64,000 nucleotides of DNA from Desulforhopalus singaporensis (GCF_900104445.1 NZ_FNJI01000014.1:50021-114020); one strand, 5' to 3'; shown: positions 1-9,441, counted from the stretch's first letter. The notes: a model not told the origin generated them from the letters alone. Numbers and translations: made by a program.

Positions 1-95
1 CTGAAGGTGCTGCCAATGCTTATGTGGGCGAGAAAGGTGCCAGTCTTGATGATCAAGCCCTGTTTCTCGAGTCAGATCTTCCGACCCCCAAGTAA
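1..95 (+). CDS. aprB: adenylylsulfate (APS) reductase beta subunit, C-terminal end (partial)
   Basis: Only the last 30 codons are in the window, read in frame from base 3 to the TAA at 93-95 and ending ...LESDLPTPK. The call rests mainly on position: it sits 54 bases before aprA on the same strand, where aprB is found in sulfate reducers, and the acidic tail with a Pro-rich end fits the AprB C-terminus. AprB is the ferredoxin-like subunit carrying two [4Fe-4S] clusters that pass electrons to the FAD of AprA. None of the cluster cysteines lie in this fragment, so the identification is contextual. Confidence 0.75.
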   Translation, partial: EGAANAYVGEKGASLDDQALFLESDLPTPK

Positions 96-149
96 GTTGA
101 AGACAGAAAATTTTTGGATATAAATTCATTATTCTAAGGAGATTTGAAT

Positions 150-2168
150 ATGGCATTACCAAACAAACCAAAAGGTGAACTGAAAGCCGTAGTGAACCCT
201 GAGGTCGTCGAAATGGAAGTGGACGCTCTCATCGTAGGCGGTGGTATGGCTGCCTGTGGAGCTGCTTTTGAAATCAAGAAATGGGCACCGGATGATATGA
301 AGATCCTGCTCGTTGACAAAGCGTCTCTCGAGCGTTCTGGTGCTGTTGCCCAGGGTCTTTCCGCAATCAACACCTACATCGGTGGCAATGCGATCGAAGA
401 CTACGTGAAGATGGTTCGTAACGACCTTATGGGCGTTGTTCGCGAAGACCTTATCTACGACTGTGGTCGTCACGTTGATGAGTCCGTTAAGCTTTTCGAA
501 GAGTGGGGACTCCCGGTCTGGAAAAAAGACGCCGACGGAAACAACCTCGACGGCGCCAAGCCTGCTCCTTCCCTGCGTGAAGGCGGCGAGCCTGTTCGTA
601 CCGGTAAATGGCAGATCATGATCAACGGTGAGTCTTACAAGTGTATCGTTGCAGAGCCCGCAGCTACCGCACTCGGCGCTGACAATATCCTTGAGCGTGT
701 ATTCATCGTTAAGCTTCTGCTCGACAAGAACAAAGAAAACCAGATCGCCGGTGCTGCTGGTTTCTCCACCCGCGAGAACAAGGTATACATCATTAAGTGT
801 AAAACTGCCCTGGTCGCTTGCGGTGGTGCGGTTAACATTTTCCGTCCGCGCTCTACCGGTGAAGGTAAAGGCCGTGCATGGTATCCGGTATGGAACGCCG
901 GTTCCACCTACACCATGTGTGCCCAGGTCGGCGCAACCCTGACCATGATGGAAAACCGTTTCACCCCGTCTCGTTTCAAAGACGGATACGGCCCTGTCGG
1001 TGCATGGTTCCTGCTGTTCAAAGCTAAAGTATCCAACGGTCTTGGTGAGTTCTACGCAGGCGGCGACGCTGCCAAAGCCGAACTCGAGAAGTTCATGCCT
1101 TACGGCGCCTCCGCTGTTACCCCGACCTGTCTGCGTAACCACCTGATGCTCAACGAGCTCAAGGAAGGCCGCGGACCGATCTACATGGCAACCGACGTAG
1201 CTCTCAACGCTTTCCTTGATGAGCGTCGTGAAGCCGGTATGGACGAGAAGTCTCTTAAGAAGTTCTGGAAACATCTCGAGTCTGAAGCATGGGAAGACTT
1301 CCTTGATATGTCAGTCGGCCAGGCCGGTCTCTGGGCTGGTGCAAACGTTGAGCCTGAAAAGATTGGTTCTGAGATTATGCCGACCGAACCTTACATGCTC
1401 GGTTCTCACTCCGGTTGCTGCGGAATCTGGACCTCCGGTCCGGATGAAGACTGGGTACCCGAGATCGACAACGAGTCTCGCGTACATAAGTACAAGTGGG
1501 GCTACAACCGTATGACCACTGTCGACGGTCTGTTCACTGCTGGTGACGGTGTTGGTGCTTCCGGTCATAAGTTCTCTTCCGGTTCCCACGCTGAAGGTCG
1601 TATCGCCGCCAAGCAGATGGTTAAGTTCTGCCGCGACAACGCAGACTTCAAACCTGAACCGAAGCAAAGCGCTCAGGAAATCGCCGATGAAATCTACGCA
1701 CCTGTTAAGCGGTACGAAGAGTTCAAGGGTGCTTCCACTGCAGCAGACGTCAACCCGAACTACTGCAAGCCTGCCGGTCTGATGATGCGTCTGATGAAAG
1801 CTACCGATGAGTATGGTGGTGGTGTTGCTACCTACTACATGACTTCCGGAAAGCTGCTCAACATCTGCCTCGATCTTCTCCGTCTGCTCCGTGAAGACGC
1901 TGCGAAGATGGCTGCTGGCGACTTGCACGAACTGCTCCGTTGCTGGGAAAACTACCATCGTATCTGGTGTGTTGAAACCCATATCCGTCACATCGAGTTC
2001 CGTAAAGAGTCCCGTTACCCAGGATTCTACTACAGGTCAGACTTCCCGACCTGTGATGACGAGAACTGGAAGTGCTTCGTCAACTCCACCTTCAATCCTG
2101 AAACCGAGGAGTGGAAGTGTGAGAAGGTTGAGTGCGTGAACATCGTTGAAACCGAACCGTGGATCTAA
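150..2168 (+). CDS. aprA: adenylylsulfate (APS) reductase alpha subunit
   Basis: The 672-residue product is the FAD-containing catalytic subunit that reduces APS to sulfite and AMP in the cytoplasm, the second step of dissimilatory sulfate reduction. An N-terminal dinucleotide-binding GGGMAACG lies near residues 30-37, and the fumarate-reductase/succinate-dehydrogenase flavoprotein fold continues through NHLMLNELKEGRG near 330 and SHSGCCGIWTSG near 420. The length is usual for AprA. ATG at 150 is chosen because AAGGAG at 136-141 is eight bases upstream; a TTG six bases earlier would be too close. Codon choice is strongly biased (CGT for Arg, GGT for Gly), as expected for a very abundant enzyme. 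It forms an operon with aprB and is closed by its own terminator. Confidence 0.98.
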   Translation: MALPNKPKGELKAVVNPEVVEMEVDALIVGGGMAACGAAFEIKKWAPDDMKILLVDKASLERSGAVAQGLSAINTYIGGNAIEDYVKMVRNDLMGVVREDLIYDCGRHVDESVKLFEEWGLPVWKKDADGNNLDGAKPAPSLREGGEPVRTGKWQIMINGESYKCIVAEPAATALGADNILERVFIVKLLLDKNKENQIAGAAGFSTRENKVYIIKCKTALVACGGAVNIFRPRSTGEGKGRAWYPVWNAGSTYTMCAQVGATLTMMENRFTPSRFKDGYGPVGAWFLLFKAKVSNGLGEFYAGGDAAKAELEKFMPYGASAVTPTCLRNHLMLNELKEGRGPIYMATDVALNAFLDERREAGMDEKSLKKFWKHLESEAWEDFLDMSVGQAGLWAGANVEPEKIGSEIMPTEPYMLGSHSGCCGIWTSGPDEDWVPEIDNESRVHKYKWGYNRMTTVDGLFTAGDGVGASGHKFSSGSHAEGRIAAKQMVKFCRDNADFKPEPKQSAQEIADEIYAPVKRYEEFKGASTAADVNPNYCKPAGLMMRLMKATDEYGGGVATYYMTSGKLLNICLDLLRLLREDAAKMAAGDLHELLRCWENYHRIWCVETHIRHIEFRKESRYPGFYYRSDFPTCDDENWKCFVNSTFNPETEEWKCEKVECVNIVETEPWI

Positions 2169-2204
2169 TTAATGATACCTGGTCGTTTTTTGACATGACG
2201 TAGG

Positions 2205-2244
2205 AAAAAATCTCCAGGAGTCTTAGGCTCCTGGAGATTTTTTT
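2205..2244 (+). terminator. intrinsic terminator after aprA
   Basis: A perfect inverted repeat (TCTCCAGGAG at 2211-2220 against CTCCTGGAGA at 2228-2237), extended by an A-run on the left and a T-run on the right, has a 7-base loop. It ends the aprBA transcript and separates it from qmoABC, which must then have its own promoter in 2245-2425. A weak TTGTAT-N17-TAAAAA at 2282-2310 is the best candidate seen there. Confidence 0.93.
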
Positions 2245-2425
2245 GTATATACAGTTTTTGTCTTATGTTGCCAGGAGAAGATTGTATCTGCTTGCAACAT
2301 AAGCTAAAAATCGGTTACTGATGTTGTCTGGATGTGTAACGTTCAACAGTTGTCATGTTTCGGCGGATCTCATCGCCGGAAGGGGCAATGGTACAATATT
2401 TTAAGAGCAATAATGGAGGTTAGGT

Positions 2426-3685
2426 ATGACTGACGAGCAAAGCACCACTGGTGCGGTATTGGTCGTAGGCGGAGGTATCAGCGGGTTAACTGCTGCCCTT
2501 GAAGCCGCTGAAGTCGGAAAAGATGTCTTTCTCGTGGAGAAAGGTGCATCTTTTGGTGGGCGTGTGGCACAGCTCAACCAGTATTTTCCGAAATTGTGTC
2601 CCCCGAGTTGCGGTCTGGAGATCAACTTCAGGCGTGTAAGAGACAACCGGCGGATCAGGACCTACAGCATGACCACCGTTAAATCGGTCTCAGGTGCGCA
2701 AGGCAACTACGAAGTTACCCTGGAGACGGCACCTCGCTATGTTAACAGTAACTGCACTGCATGCGGTGACTGCAGCGCCGCCTGTCCTGATGAGAGAGAC
2801 AATGATTTCAACTTCGGCATGGACAAGACAAAAGCTGCTTATCTTCCCCACGAGATGGCTTTCCCTCGCCGCTACGTCATCGACAAGAATGCCCTCAGCG
2901 CCGCCGGAGCGGAAGCGGTAAAGAGCGCATGCAAATACGATGCGATTGATCTCGATATGCAGGCGCAGACCCGCACCATCAACGTTGCATCCATAGTATG
3001 GGCCACAGGATGGACCCCCTATGACGCAACCAAGATGGAAAATCTCAAGTTCGGTCAGTCCCAGTCCATCGTCACCAACATGATGATAGAGCGGATGGCC
3101 GCTCCCTCCGGGCCTACCGGGGGAAAAATCGTTCGTCCAGGCGACGACAAGGAAATCGAGTCGATCGCGTTCGTACAATGCGCCGGCTCCCGTGATGAAA
3201 ATCATCTGGAATACTGCTCGCATATCTGCTGTATGGCTACCTTCAAGCAGATGAGCTATGTCCGCGAGCAATACCCCGACGCCAAGATATACGTTTTTTA
3301 CATTGACCTGAGAACTCCCGGAAAGTATGAGAAATTCCGCGAAGCGCGCATGGCCGACGAAAACGCTACCTTTATTAAGGGCAAGGTGGCGGATATCGCC
3401 ATCGAAGCGGACGGGTCGGTTACGGTTACCGCCGAGAATGCACTGACCGCTGAGAAGATCTCACAACAGGTTGACATGGCAGTTCTGGCAACCGGAATGC
3501 AGCCTAATTTCGCCATCGAACAGGCCCCGGCCGATCTGCAGATAGACAGCAACGGCTTCGTCATTTCCGATCCCAACAGCGCTATGATCTCAGCGGGATG
3601 TGCCAAGAAAGCCGCAGACGTAGTAACCTGTACTCAATCTTCAACAGCAGCCGCCCTTAAGGCAATTCAGGTTTCCAGGAGGTAA
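2426..3685 (+). CDS. qmoA: quinone-interacting membrane-bound oxidoreductase subunit A
   Basis: This 419-residue HdrA-like flavoprotein is a soluble subunit of the Qmo complex, which is thought to carry electrons from menaquinol to APS reductase. An FAD-binding GGGISG lies at residues 15-20 and a cysteine cluster CTACGDCSAACP near 110-121 can hold one [4Fe-4S] centre. A second cysteine-rich stretch (QCAGSRDENHLEYCSHICC) near 252-270 is typical of HdrA/QmoA. ATG 2426 follows GGAGG at 2415-2419. It is the first gene of qmoABC, six bases before qmoB, on the other side of the aprA terminator. Confidence 0.97.
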   Translation: MTDEQSTTGAVLVVGGGISGLTAALEAAEVGKDVFLVEKGASFGGRVAQLNQYFPKLCPPSCGLEINFRRVRDNRRIRTYSMTTVKSVSGAQGNYEVTLETAPRYVNSNCTACGDCSAACPDERDNDFNFGMDKTKAAYLPHEMAFPRRYVIDKNALSAAGAEAVKSACKYDAIDLDMQAQTRTINVASIVWATGWTPYDATKMENLKFGQSQSIVTNMMIERMAAPSGPTGGKIVRPGDDKEIESIAFVQCAGSRDENHLEYCSHICCMATFKQMSYVREQYPDAKIYVFYIDLRTPGKYEKFREARMADENATFIKGKVADIAIEADGSVTVTAENALTAEKISQQVDMAVLATGMQPNFAIEQAPADLQIDSNGFVISDPNSAMISAGCAKKAADVVTCTQSSTAAALKAIQVSRR

Positions 3686-3691
3686 CAGACG

Positions 3692-5953
3692 ATGGATAAA
3701 AAATACTGCGCGTATATTTGTGCTGGTTGTGGCATTGGTGATGCGCTCGACCTTGAAGCTCTCAGTGGAGTAGTAAGCGGTGAGATGTCCATGGAGTGCA
3801 AGACCCATGAATATCTCTGTGGCGCCGAGGGTCGGGCCTTTATTGAAAAAGACATCGCTGACGGTGTCAATACCGTTGTCATAGGTGCTTGCTCTCCAAG
3901 GGTAATGACCTCTGAGTTCAATTTCGGCGACGACAAGATAACCGTACGGGCAAATCTTCGCGAGCACGTGGTGTGGACCGAGGTCAAGCCCGGCGAAGGT
4001 GAAGAACCGAATGCTGAGGCAGCGGAGTTTCTCGCAGAGAGTGCTGCCGATTACATGCGGATGGCGTGTACTAGGGCCAAGAAAACCCTGCTCCCCGAGC
4101 CGTATCAGCTGGAGGTGCTCAACAAGAAGATCCTCGTTATGGGTGGCGGGTTGGCGGGCCTTACCGCCGCCAAAGAGGCTGCGGCAGCAGGATATGAAGT
4201 GCTTCTCGTGGAAAAAGAGGACAAGTTGGGCGGCAAGGCGCTTGGCTGGAGAAAATCTTTTCCCACAGGGGCGCCCTGGACTGATCTTGAAGAGAACCCC
4301 ATCCATGCCCTCATTGCCGAAGTAGAAGGTGACGCAAGAATAAGCGTTGAGACCGGAAAAGAGGTCGCCAGGATCAGCGGCGCCCCCGGCCAGTTCAATG
4401 TTACCTTGAAATCTGCCGGCACCAGGACCGAATGGGACGCCCCCTCCCGCGTCACCGTTGATGAACGCGAAAAAATAGAAAAAGGTGAAATGGAAGATCC
4501 CAACGCCGGTTTCGTCGATTACACCAAGATCAACCCCGACGGGGTTATGGTCGGTTCGGTTGTATTGGCAACCGGTTGGAAGCCGGCGGATGTTTCACAA
4601 TATGAACATCTCGGCTACGGCTCGGTGAAAAACGTGGTCACCAACGCCGAGTTTGAAAGACTTGCCAAGGAAGGCAAGGTCCCGGCCAACGTGGCGTTTG
4701 TCCAGAGCCCCGGCGGCAAGGAAGACGACAAGGATTTTCCCTACTGCAACTCGGTAACCTCGATGGTTGCGCTGAAGCAGGCGCAATATGTAACCGAGGA
4801 CAACGCTGATGGTAAGGCGTATATTCTGTACCAGCACATGAGAACTCCGGGCTCCATGGAGCTGTTCTACAAAAATGCGCAAAACCGTGACGGAATTTTT
4901 CTAACCAAGGGTTCGGTAATGAAGGTTGAGGAGGCCGGCGGCGGTCTCAAGGTTGCGGTAGAGGATACTCTTCTTGGCGAAGATATCGATCTTAACGTCG
5001 ATATGGTGGTACTTGCCGCTGGTATGGAACCCACCACCCTTCATCAGAACACTATCAACCTCGCCTATCGCCAGGGACCCGCTTTTAACGATCTCGGTCT
5101 CTTCGACGGCTACGCCGACTCCCACTTCATCTGCTTTCCCTATGAAACACGTAGAACAGGCGTGTACGCAGCCGGAGGCGTAAGAAAAGCTGAAACGATG
5201 GAAGAAGCGGTAGACGACGCCACCGGTGCAGCTCTCAAGGCCATCCAGTGTATCGAATCCGTGGATCGCGGAGTGTCGGTTCACCCGAGGTCAGGAGACG
5301 CCACCTATCCGGATTTCTTCATGCAGAGATGCACCCAGTGCAAACGGTGCACCGAGGAATGTCCGTTCGGCGCCCTCGACGATGACGAGAAAGGGACACC
5401 GCTGCCCAATCCGACCCGCTGCCGCCGTTGCGGGACCTGCATGGGCGCCTGCCCGGAGAGGATTATCGGATTCAAGGATTACAATATCGATCTCATCGGG
5501 TCCATGATCAAGGCAGTCGAGGTACCCGAAGACGATGACGACCGGCTGCGAATAGTCATTTTTGTTTGTGAAAACGACGCCTACCCGGCCATCGACATGG
5601 CAGGAATGAGACGCAACGGAATAAACCACATGGTACGGTTTATCCCGGTCCGCTGCCTCGGTTCGGTGAATATGGCCTGGATCAGGGATGCCATGTCCGC
5701 AGGTATGGACGGGGCGATGCTTCTTGGATGTTCCTATGGCGACGATTACCAGTGTCACTTTGTCAAGGGCTCTGAAATCGCAAGCAAGCGTATGGAAAAC
5801 ATCGGGGATACCCTGTCCACGCTCGGATTGGAGTCGGAAAGAGTTGTTGCCGAGCAGGTTGCAATTACCGACTACGACAAGATCCCGCAGATTATCAATG
5901 ATTTCGTAGATGAGATCGTGGAAATGGGACCAAATCCATTCAAGGGCTTCTAA
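3692..5953 (+). CDS. qmoB: quinone-interacting membrane-bound oxidoreductase subunit B
   Basis: The 753-residue protein combines an HdrA-like flavoprotein with a C-terminal electron-transfer module. The FAD loop GGGLAGL is near residue 150; two ferredoxin motifs, CTQCKRCTEECP near 547 and CRRCGTCMGACP near 577, can bind two [4Fe-4S] clusters. Residues about 620-735 resemble the MvhD/FrhD electron-transfer subunit (VCENDAYPAID, MLLGCSYGDDYQCHF). The N-terminal CAYICAGCGIGDALD is typical of QmoB. It lies six bases after qmoA. A hairpin follows before qmoC. Confidence 0.97.
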   Translation: MDKKYCAYICAGCGIGDALDLEALSGVVSGEMSMECKTHEYLCGAEGRAFIEKDIADGVNTVVIGACSPRVMTSEFNFGDDKITVRANLREHVVWTEVKPGEGEEPNAEAAEFLAESAADYMRMACTRAKKTLLPEPYQLEVLNKKILVMGGGLAGLTAAKEAAAAGYEVLLVEKEDKLGGKALGWRKSFPTGAPWTDLEENPIHALIAEVEGDARISVETGKEVARISGAPGQFNVTLKSAGTRTEWDAPSRVTVDEREKIEKGEMEDPNAGFVDYTKINPDGVMVGSVVLATGWKPADVSQYEHLGYGSVKNVVTNAEFERLAKEGKVPANVAFVQSPGGKEDDKDFPYCNSVTSMVALKQAQYVTEDNADGKAYILYQHMRTPGSMELFYKNAQNRDGIFLTKGSVMKVEEAGGGLKVAVEDTLLGEDIDLNVDMVVLAAGMEPTTLHQNTINLAYRQGPAFNDLGLFDGYADSHFICFPYETRRTGVYAAGGVRKAETMEEAVDDATGAALKAIQCIESVDRGVSVHPRSGDATYPDFFMQRCTQCKRCTEECPFGALDDDEKGTPLPNPTRCRRCGTCMGACPERIIGFKDYNIDLIGSMIKAVEVPEDDDDRLRIVIFVCENDAYPAIDMAGMRRNGINHMVRFIPVRCLGSVNMAWIRDAMSAGMDGAMLLGCSYGDDYQCHFVKGSEIASKRMENIGDTLSTLGLESERVVAEQVAITDYDKIPQIINDFVDEIVEMGPNPFKGF

Positions 5954-5967
5954 TCTGTTTTTATCAA

Positions 5968-5998
5968 ACCCCTCGCCGGCCTGATGGCGGTGAGGGGT
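5968..5998 (+). other. hairpin between qmoB and qmoC
   Basis: ACCCCTCGCCG (5968-5978) pairs with CGGTGAGGGGT (5988-5998) with a single G-U pair, giving an 11-base-pair stem and a 9-base loop. There is no T-run after it, so it is more likely an mRNA-stability or partial-attenuation element than a full terminator. The 109-base gap holding it is the only large gap inside qmoABC. Confidence 0.7.
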
Positions 5999-6062
5999 CG
6001 GTAGGTGGTGACGTCATGTCATCAAATTGTAATTATATTTGATAAGATAGCAGGAGAAAGAA

Positions 6063-7253
6063 ATGATTGTTCAACCTGATTTAGAGTTTATAAAGTCCCT
6101 GAAGGAGGCGGGTGGCGATACATTGAAGAAATGTTATCAATGTGCAACCTGTTCCGTTATGTGTCCTCTTTCAAAAGAGGGCAAACCGTTTCCACGCAAG
6201 GAAATGATCTGGGCACAGTGGGGTATGAAAGACCAGCTGCTCAACGACCCCGATGTGTTTTTGTGCCACCAGTGCGGTGATTGTACCGCCAACTGTCCTA
6301 GGGGCGCCAAGCCCGGTGACGTGCTGAGTGCAATTCGCTCCTATGCTTACACTTTTTACGGCTGGCCGAAGCCGCTTGCCAAGCTGGCATCAAGTGCTAA
6401 GGGGCTGCCGATGATGATCGGTATCCCGGTGGTGATTATTTTTATTATGTGGCTGCTCGCCGGAGCTACCCACATTCCGTCCAAAGAACAGTTCGCCAAC
6501 ATCGGCTATACAAATTTCTTTGGTCACTGGGAGTTCAAGTGGTACGCCAAAAACATCTTTTTTATCGTGCTGATCATGGTCCCAAGTCTGGGACTTGGTC
6601 TTTTCTCCGCCTTCATGGGGGTAAAGAAGATGTGGTCCACAATGGCCAAGCAGGCAGGAGTGACGAACAGCTTCAGGCCTTCAGCCGTTCAGTTTACCAA
6701 GGAATTCCTCTGGCCGTCGCTGGTTGAAATCATAAAGCACAACCGTTTCAACGAGTGTGGAACGCATCTAGACAGGGTAAGAGGGCACTTGCCGCTGATG
6801 CTTTCATTCATAGGTCTGTTTATAGTGACCCTCTGGTCTTTGCTAAAGCAGGACGTTCTCGGGCTTATCTGGCCGTCTCTGCATGGTCCGTTGCCGCTGA
6901 TGGATCCGTTCAAACTGTTGGCAAACGTAAGCGCCATAGCACTTCTTTTCGGTATTGTAGTACTGTGGAACAACAGGAAAAAAGCAGAGGCTGAACTCGA
7001 TACCCAGGCGACTTTCTACGACTGGTTCCTGATCTGGGAGATCACCGCCGTCGGCGTGACTGGGCTGGGCGCCGAACTACTGAGATGGGGAGGAATGCCG
7101 ACTCTTGGGTATATTATCTATTTCCTGCACCTTGTCTCGGTAATGATGCTTTTTCTTTACCTGCCGTACACCAAGCTTGCACACCTGGTATACAGGACCA
7201 CTGCCTACGCGTTTGAAAAATATCGTGAGAGCCAGTTCGTAAAAGCGGAATAA
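6063..7253 (+). CDS. qmoC: quinone-interacting membrane-bound oxidoreductase subunit C
   Basis: The 396-residue membrane subunit anchors Qmo and is expected to oxidise menaquinol. Residues 1-110 are HdrC-like, with CYQCATCSVMCP at 24-35 and CHQCGDCTANCP near 68-79 for two [4Fe-4S] clusters. From about residue 115 on there are several hydrophobic segments resembling the heme-b membrane domain of HdrE/NarI proteins (for example GLPMMIGIPVVIIFIMWLL and the C-terminal IIYFLHLVSVMMLFLYLPY). The fusion of HdrC-like and membrane domains is the usual QmoC design. AGGAGA at 6051-6056 precedes ATG 6063. A terminator follows. Confidence 0.97.
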   Translation: MIVQPDLEFIKSLKEAGGDTLKKCYQCATCSVMCPLSKEGKPFPRKEMIWAQWGMKDQLLNDPDVFLCHQCGDCTANCPRGAKPGDVLSAIRSYAYTFYGWPKPLAKLASSAKGLPMMIGIPVVIIFIMWLLAGATHIPSKEQFANIGYTNFFGHWEFKWYAKNIFFIVLIMVPSLGLGLFSAFMGVKKMWSTMAKQAGVTNSFRPSAVQFTKEFLWPSLVEIIKHNRFNECGTHLDRVRGHLPLMLSFIGLFIVTLWSLLKQDVLGLIWPSLHGPLPLMDPFKLLANVSAIALLFGIVVLWNNRKKAEAELDTQATFYDWFLIWEITAVGVTGLGAELLRWGGMPTLGYIIYFLHLVSVMMLFLYLPYTKLAHLVYRTTAYAFEKYRESQFVKAE

Positions 7254-7303
7254 TTTATCTTAATACTGATTTGCCCCTGAAAATTTTCAGGGAGAAAAAG
7301 TGC

Positions 7304-7340
7304 AAAAAGCCGGATCTTTTGATCCGGCTTTTTGCTTTTT
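7304..7340 (+). terminator. intrinsic terminator after qmoC
   Basis: AAAAAGCCGGATC (7304-7316) pairs perfectly with GATCCGGCTTTTT (7321-7333) around a TTTT loop, followed by GCTTTTT. Just upstream, CCCTGAAAATTTTCAGGG (about 7274-7291) is a second perfect palindrome, so the operon ends in two tandem hairpins. Confidence 0.95.
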
Positions 7341-7470
7341 GGGCGAAATAGGGATACAATACCTTTTAAACCATGAATTAAATTATATCGTAGATTTAGG
7401 ATGATAGTTGCGTCTGGAAAAATCCGGTCGGAAAAAGCGGGGAAAAATTGAATCATCTGTAAAAAAGTTG

Positions 7471-7499
7471 TTGAATATTGAATTTGAAGTGAGTATATT
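7471..7499 (+). promoter_or_regulatory. sigma-70 type promoter for the tRNA-tuf operon
   Basis: TTGAAT (7471-7476), a 17-base spacer and TATATT (7494-7499) match the sigma-70 consensus closely. The predicted start, about 7506, is a few bases before the first tRNA at 7514, as expected for a stable-RNA promoter. Confidence 0.7.
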
Positions 7500-7513
7500 C
7501 TCTCGTCTTGTAA

Positions 7514-7589
7514 GCTGGCGTAGCTCAATTGGTAGAGCTCCTCACTTGTAATGAGGTTGTTGTGGGTTCAAGTCCTATCGCCAGCTCCA
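7514..7589 (+). tRNA. tRNA-Thr(UGU)
   Basis: Acceptor GCTGGCG pairs with CGCCAGC, and the anticodon stem CCTCA/TGAGG encloses loop CTTGTAA with anticodon TGT. CCA is encoded. It is the first gene of a four-tRNA run ending at tuf and decodes ACA. Confidence 0.97.
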
Positions 7590-7659
7590 TGAAAATAATG
7601 CTTTACAAAGTGTGAAGAAGAGTATAAATAGGTATCCGTCTAACTCAGACGGTCCCAAT

Positions 7660-7744
7660 GGAGGGGTTCCCGAGCGGCCAAAGGGAACAGACTGTAAATC
7701 TGTCGGCTCAGCCTTCGGAGGTTCGAATCCTCCCCCCTCCACCA
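7660..7744 (+). tRNA. tRNA-Tyr(GUA)
   Basis: Class II tRNA of 85 bases with a long variable arm (CGGCTCAGCCTTCG region). Acceptor GGAGGGG pairs with CCCCTCC; anticodon loop CTGTAAA gives GTA. CCA is encoded. Second tRNA of the operon. Confidence 0.97.
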
Positions 7745-7781
7745 ATTCTTCTCACTTGTGTAAAGGGTGAAGATATCCCGA

Positions 7782-7857
7782 GCGGGAATAGCTCAATTGG
7801 TAGAGCATCAGCCTTCCAAGCTGAGGGTTGCGAGTTCGAGTCTCGTTTCCCGCTCCA
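7782..7857 (+). tRNA. tRNA-Gly(UCC)
   Basis: Acceptor GCGGGAA pairs with TTCCCGC, and anticodon stem TCAGC/GCTGA holds loop CTTCCAA, anticodon TCC, decoding GGA and GGG. CCA is encoded. Third tRNA of the operon. Confidence 0.97.
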
Positions 7858-7884
7858 AAGTTTGTTCTTGTGTTGCAGCAGGTT

Positions 7885-7960
<76 letters not shown>

Positions 7961-8016
7961 GGTGGACACCGGTAAAATCTGAAGAAAATTTTTCAACGGT
8001 CTGAGGAGACAAGGAA

Positions 8017-9207
8017 ATGTCAAAAGCAAAATTTGAAAGGACTAAGCCGCATGTCAATGTTGGTACGGTAGGACATATTGACCATGGTAAGACCACGCTG
8101 ACCGCTGCAATCACCCGCGTACTGTCAACTAAAGGACAGGCGTCGTTCACCGATTTCAGCGAAATCGATAAGGCACCGGAAGAGAAGGAGCGTGGAATCA
8201 CCATCGCCACCGCTCACGTTGAGTATGAGAGCACCAATCGCCATTATGCCCACGTAGACTGTCCCGGCCACGCCGACTATATTAAAAACATGATCACCGG
8301 TGCCGCGCAGATGGACGGCGCGATCCTGGTTGTTGCTGCAACCGACGGCGCCATGCCGCAGACCAGAGAGCATATCCTGCTCGCTCGTCAGGTCGGCGTT
8401 CCGGCGATCGTGGTATTTCTCAACAAGTGCGATATGGTAGACGATGAAGAGCTGATCGAGCTGGTTGAGATGGAGCTTCGCGAGCTTCTTGACAGCTATG
8501 AGTTCCCGGGAGACGATATTCCGTTTATCCAGGGTTCTGCGCTGCTCGCTCTTGAGAATCCCGAAGATGCGGAAAAATCAAAATGTATCTGGGACCTCAT
8601 GGACGCAATCGACTCATACATTCCCGAGCCCAAGCGGGACGTTGACCAGCCGTTCCTGATGCCGGTCGAGGACGTGTTCTCGATTTCAGGCCGCGGAACA
8701 GTTGCCACCGGCCGTATCGAGCGCGGAGTTATCCACGTGGGCGACGAGGTGGAGATCGTCGGTATCAAGCCGACCGCAAAAACCACCTGCACCGGTGTAG
8801 AGATGTTCCGCAAGCTGCTTGACGAAGGCCAGGCAGGCGACAACATCGGCGCTCTGCTGCGCGGTGTGAAGCGTGAGGAGATTGAGCGTGGCCAGGTTCT
8901 CGCGGCGCCCAAGTCGATCACTCCGCACACCAAGTTCAAGTGCGAGTGCTATATCCTCGGAAAGGACGAGGGCGGTCGTCATACTCCGTTCTTCAACGGT
9001 TATCGTCCACAGTTCTACTTCAGGACTACCGACGTTACCGGCGTGGTAACTCTCGCTGAAGGAGTGGAGATGGTAATGCCTGGTGACAACATCGCCGCAG
9101 GCGTTGAGCTGATCACCCCGATCGCAATGGATGTCGGACTGCGCTTTGCTATCCGTGAAGGTGGCCGGACCGTCGGTGCTGGTGTTATCAGCGAAATTAT
9201 CGCTTAA
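8017..9207 (+). CDS. tuf: elongation factor Tu (copy 1)
   Basis: EF-Tu (396 residues) is the GTPase that delivers aminoacyl-tRNA to the ribosome. G1 GHIDHGKTT starts near residue 19, DCPGHADY near 81 and NKCD near 136; domains 2 and 3 follow and the C-terminus [10 protein letters not shown] is standard. It is cotranscribed behind four tRNAs and ahead of rpmG. It differs from the second copy (starting at 24740) at seven residues: Thr, Asn, Ala, Ser, Ile, Lys and Gly here against Ala, Lys, Glu, Ala, Val, Arg and Ala there. Confidence 0.99.
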   Translation: MSKAKFERTKPHVNVGTVGHIDHGKTTLTAAITRVLSTKGQASFTDFSEIDKAPEEKERGITIATAHVEYESTNRHYAHVDCPGHADYIKNMITGAAQMDGAILVVAATDGAMPQTREHILLARQVGVPAIVVFLNKCDMVDDEELIELVEMELRELLDSYEFPGDDIPFIQGSALLALENPEDAEKSKCIWDLMDAIDSYIPEPKRDVDQPFLMPVEDVFSISGRGTVATGRIERGVIHVGDEVEIVGIKPTAKTTCTGVEMFRKLLDEGQAGDNIGALLRGVKREEIERGQVLAAPKSITPHTKFKCECYILGKDEGGRHTPFFNGYRPQFYFRTTDVTGVVTLAEGVEMVMPGDNIAAGVELITPIAMDVGLRFAIREGGRTVGAGVISEIIA

Positions 9208-9224
9208 GCTGCACTTGAAAAATG

Positions 9225-9260
9225 ATCACTCTTGGTGGCGTTTTGCCGGTCAGGAGTGAT
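9225..9260 (+). other. hairpin between tuf and rpmG
   Basis: ATCACTC (9225-9231) pairs with GAGTGAT (9254-9260), with an inner GGC/GCC stem. No T-run follows, so it is probably a partial attenuator or processing site between the abundant tuf message and rpmG. Confidence 0.45.
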
Positions 9261-9280
9261 TTCTCATATGGGATATGTCG

Positions 9281-9430
9281 ATGAGAGATATTGTAACCCT
9301 TGCATGTGGTACATGTAAGCGTCGTAACTATACGACTACAAAAAACAAAAAAAATACTCCAAACAAACTGGAGTTTAATAAATATTGTCCTTTCTGCAGG
9401 GTTCATACTCCGCACAAAGAGACCAAGTAA
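9281..9430 (+). CDS. rpmG: 50S ribosomal protein L33
   Basis: This 49-residue ORF reads [20 protein letters not shown] and on to HTPHKETK. It is a bacterial L33 of the zinc-binding type, with CGTC at the front and CPFC near the C-terminus as two CxxC knuckles. ATG 9281 has GGGA seven bases upstream; an in-frame ATG two codons earlier has no better site. It lies between tuf and tRNA-Trp, its usual place in many bacteria. L33 sits near the ribosomal E site. Confidence 0.96.
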   Translation: MRDIVTLACGTCKRRNYTTTKNKKNTPNKLEFNKYCPFCRVHTPHKETK

Positions 9431-9441
9431 AGGTTTCCCGC

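Noticed and set aside
156..1274. Long minus-strand open frame of 372 codons opposite aprA
   Set aside because: It is a by-product of the strong codon bias of aprA; the product resembles no family and there is no upstream signal.
1311..1991. Minus-strand open frame of 226 codons opposite aprA
   Set aside because: Same cause as above; the sense strand is a verified AprA domain.
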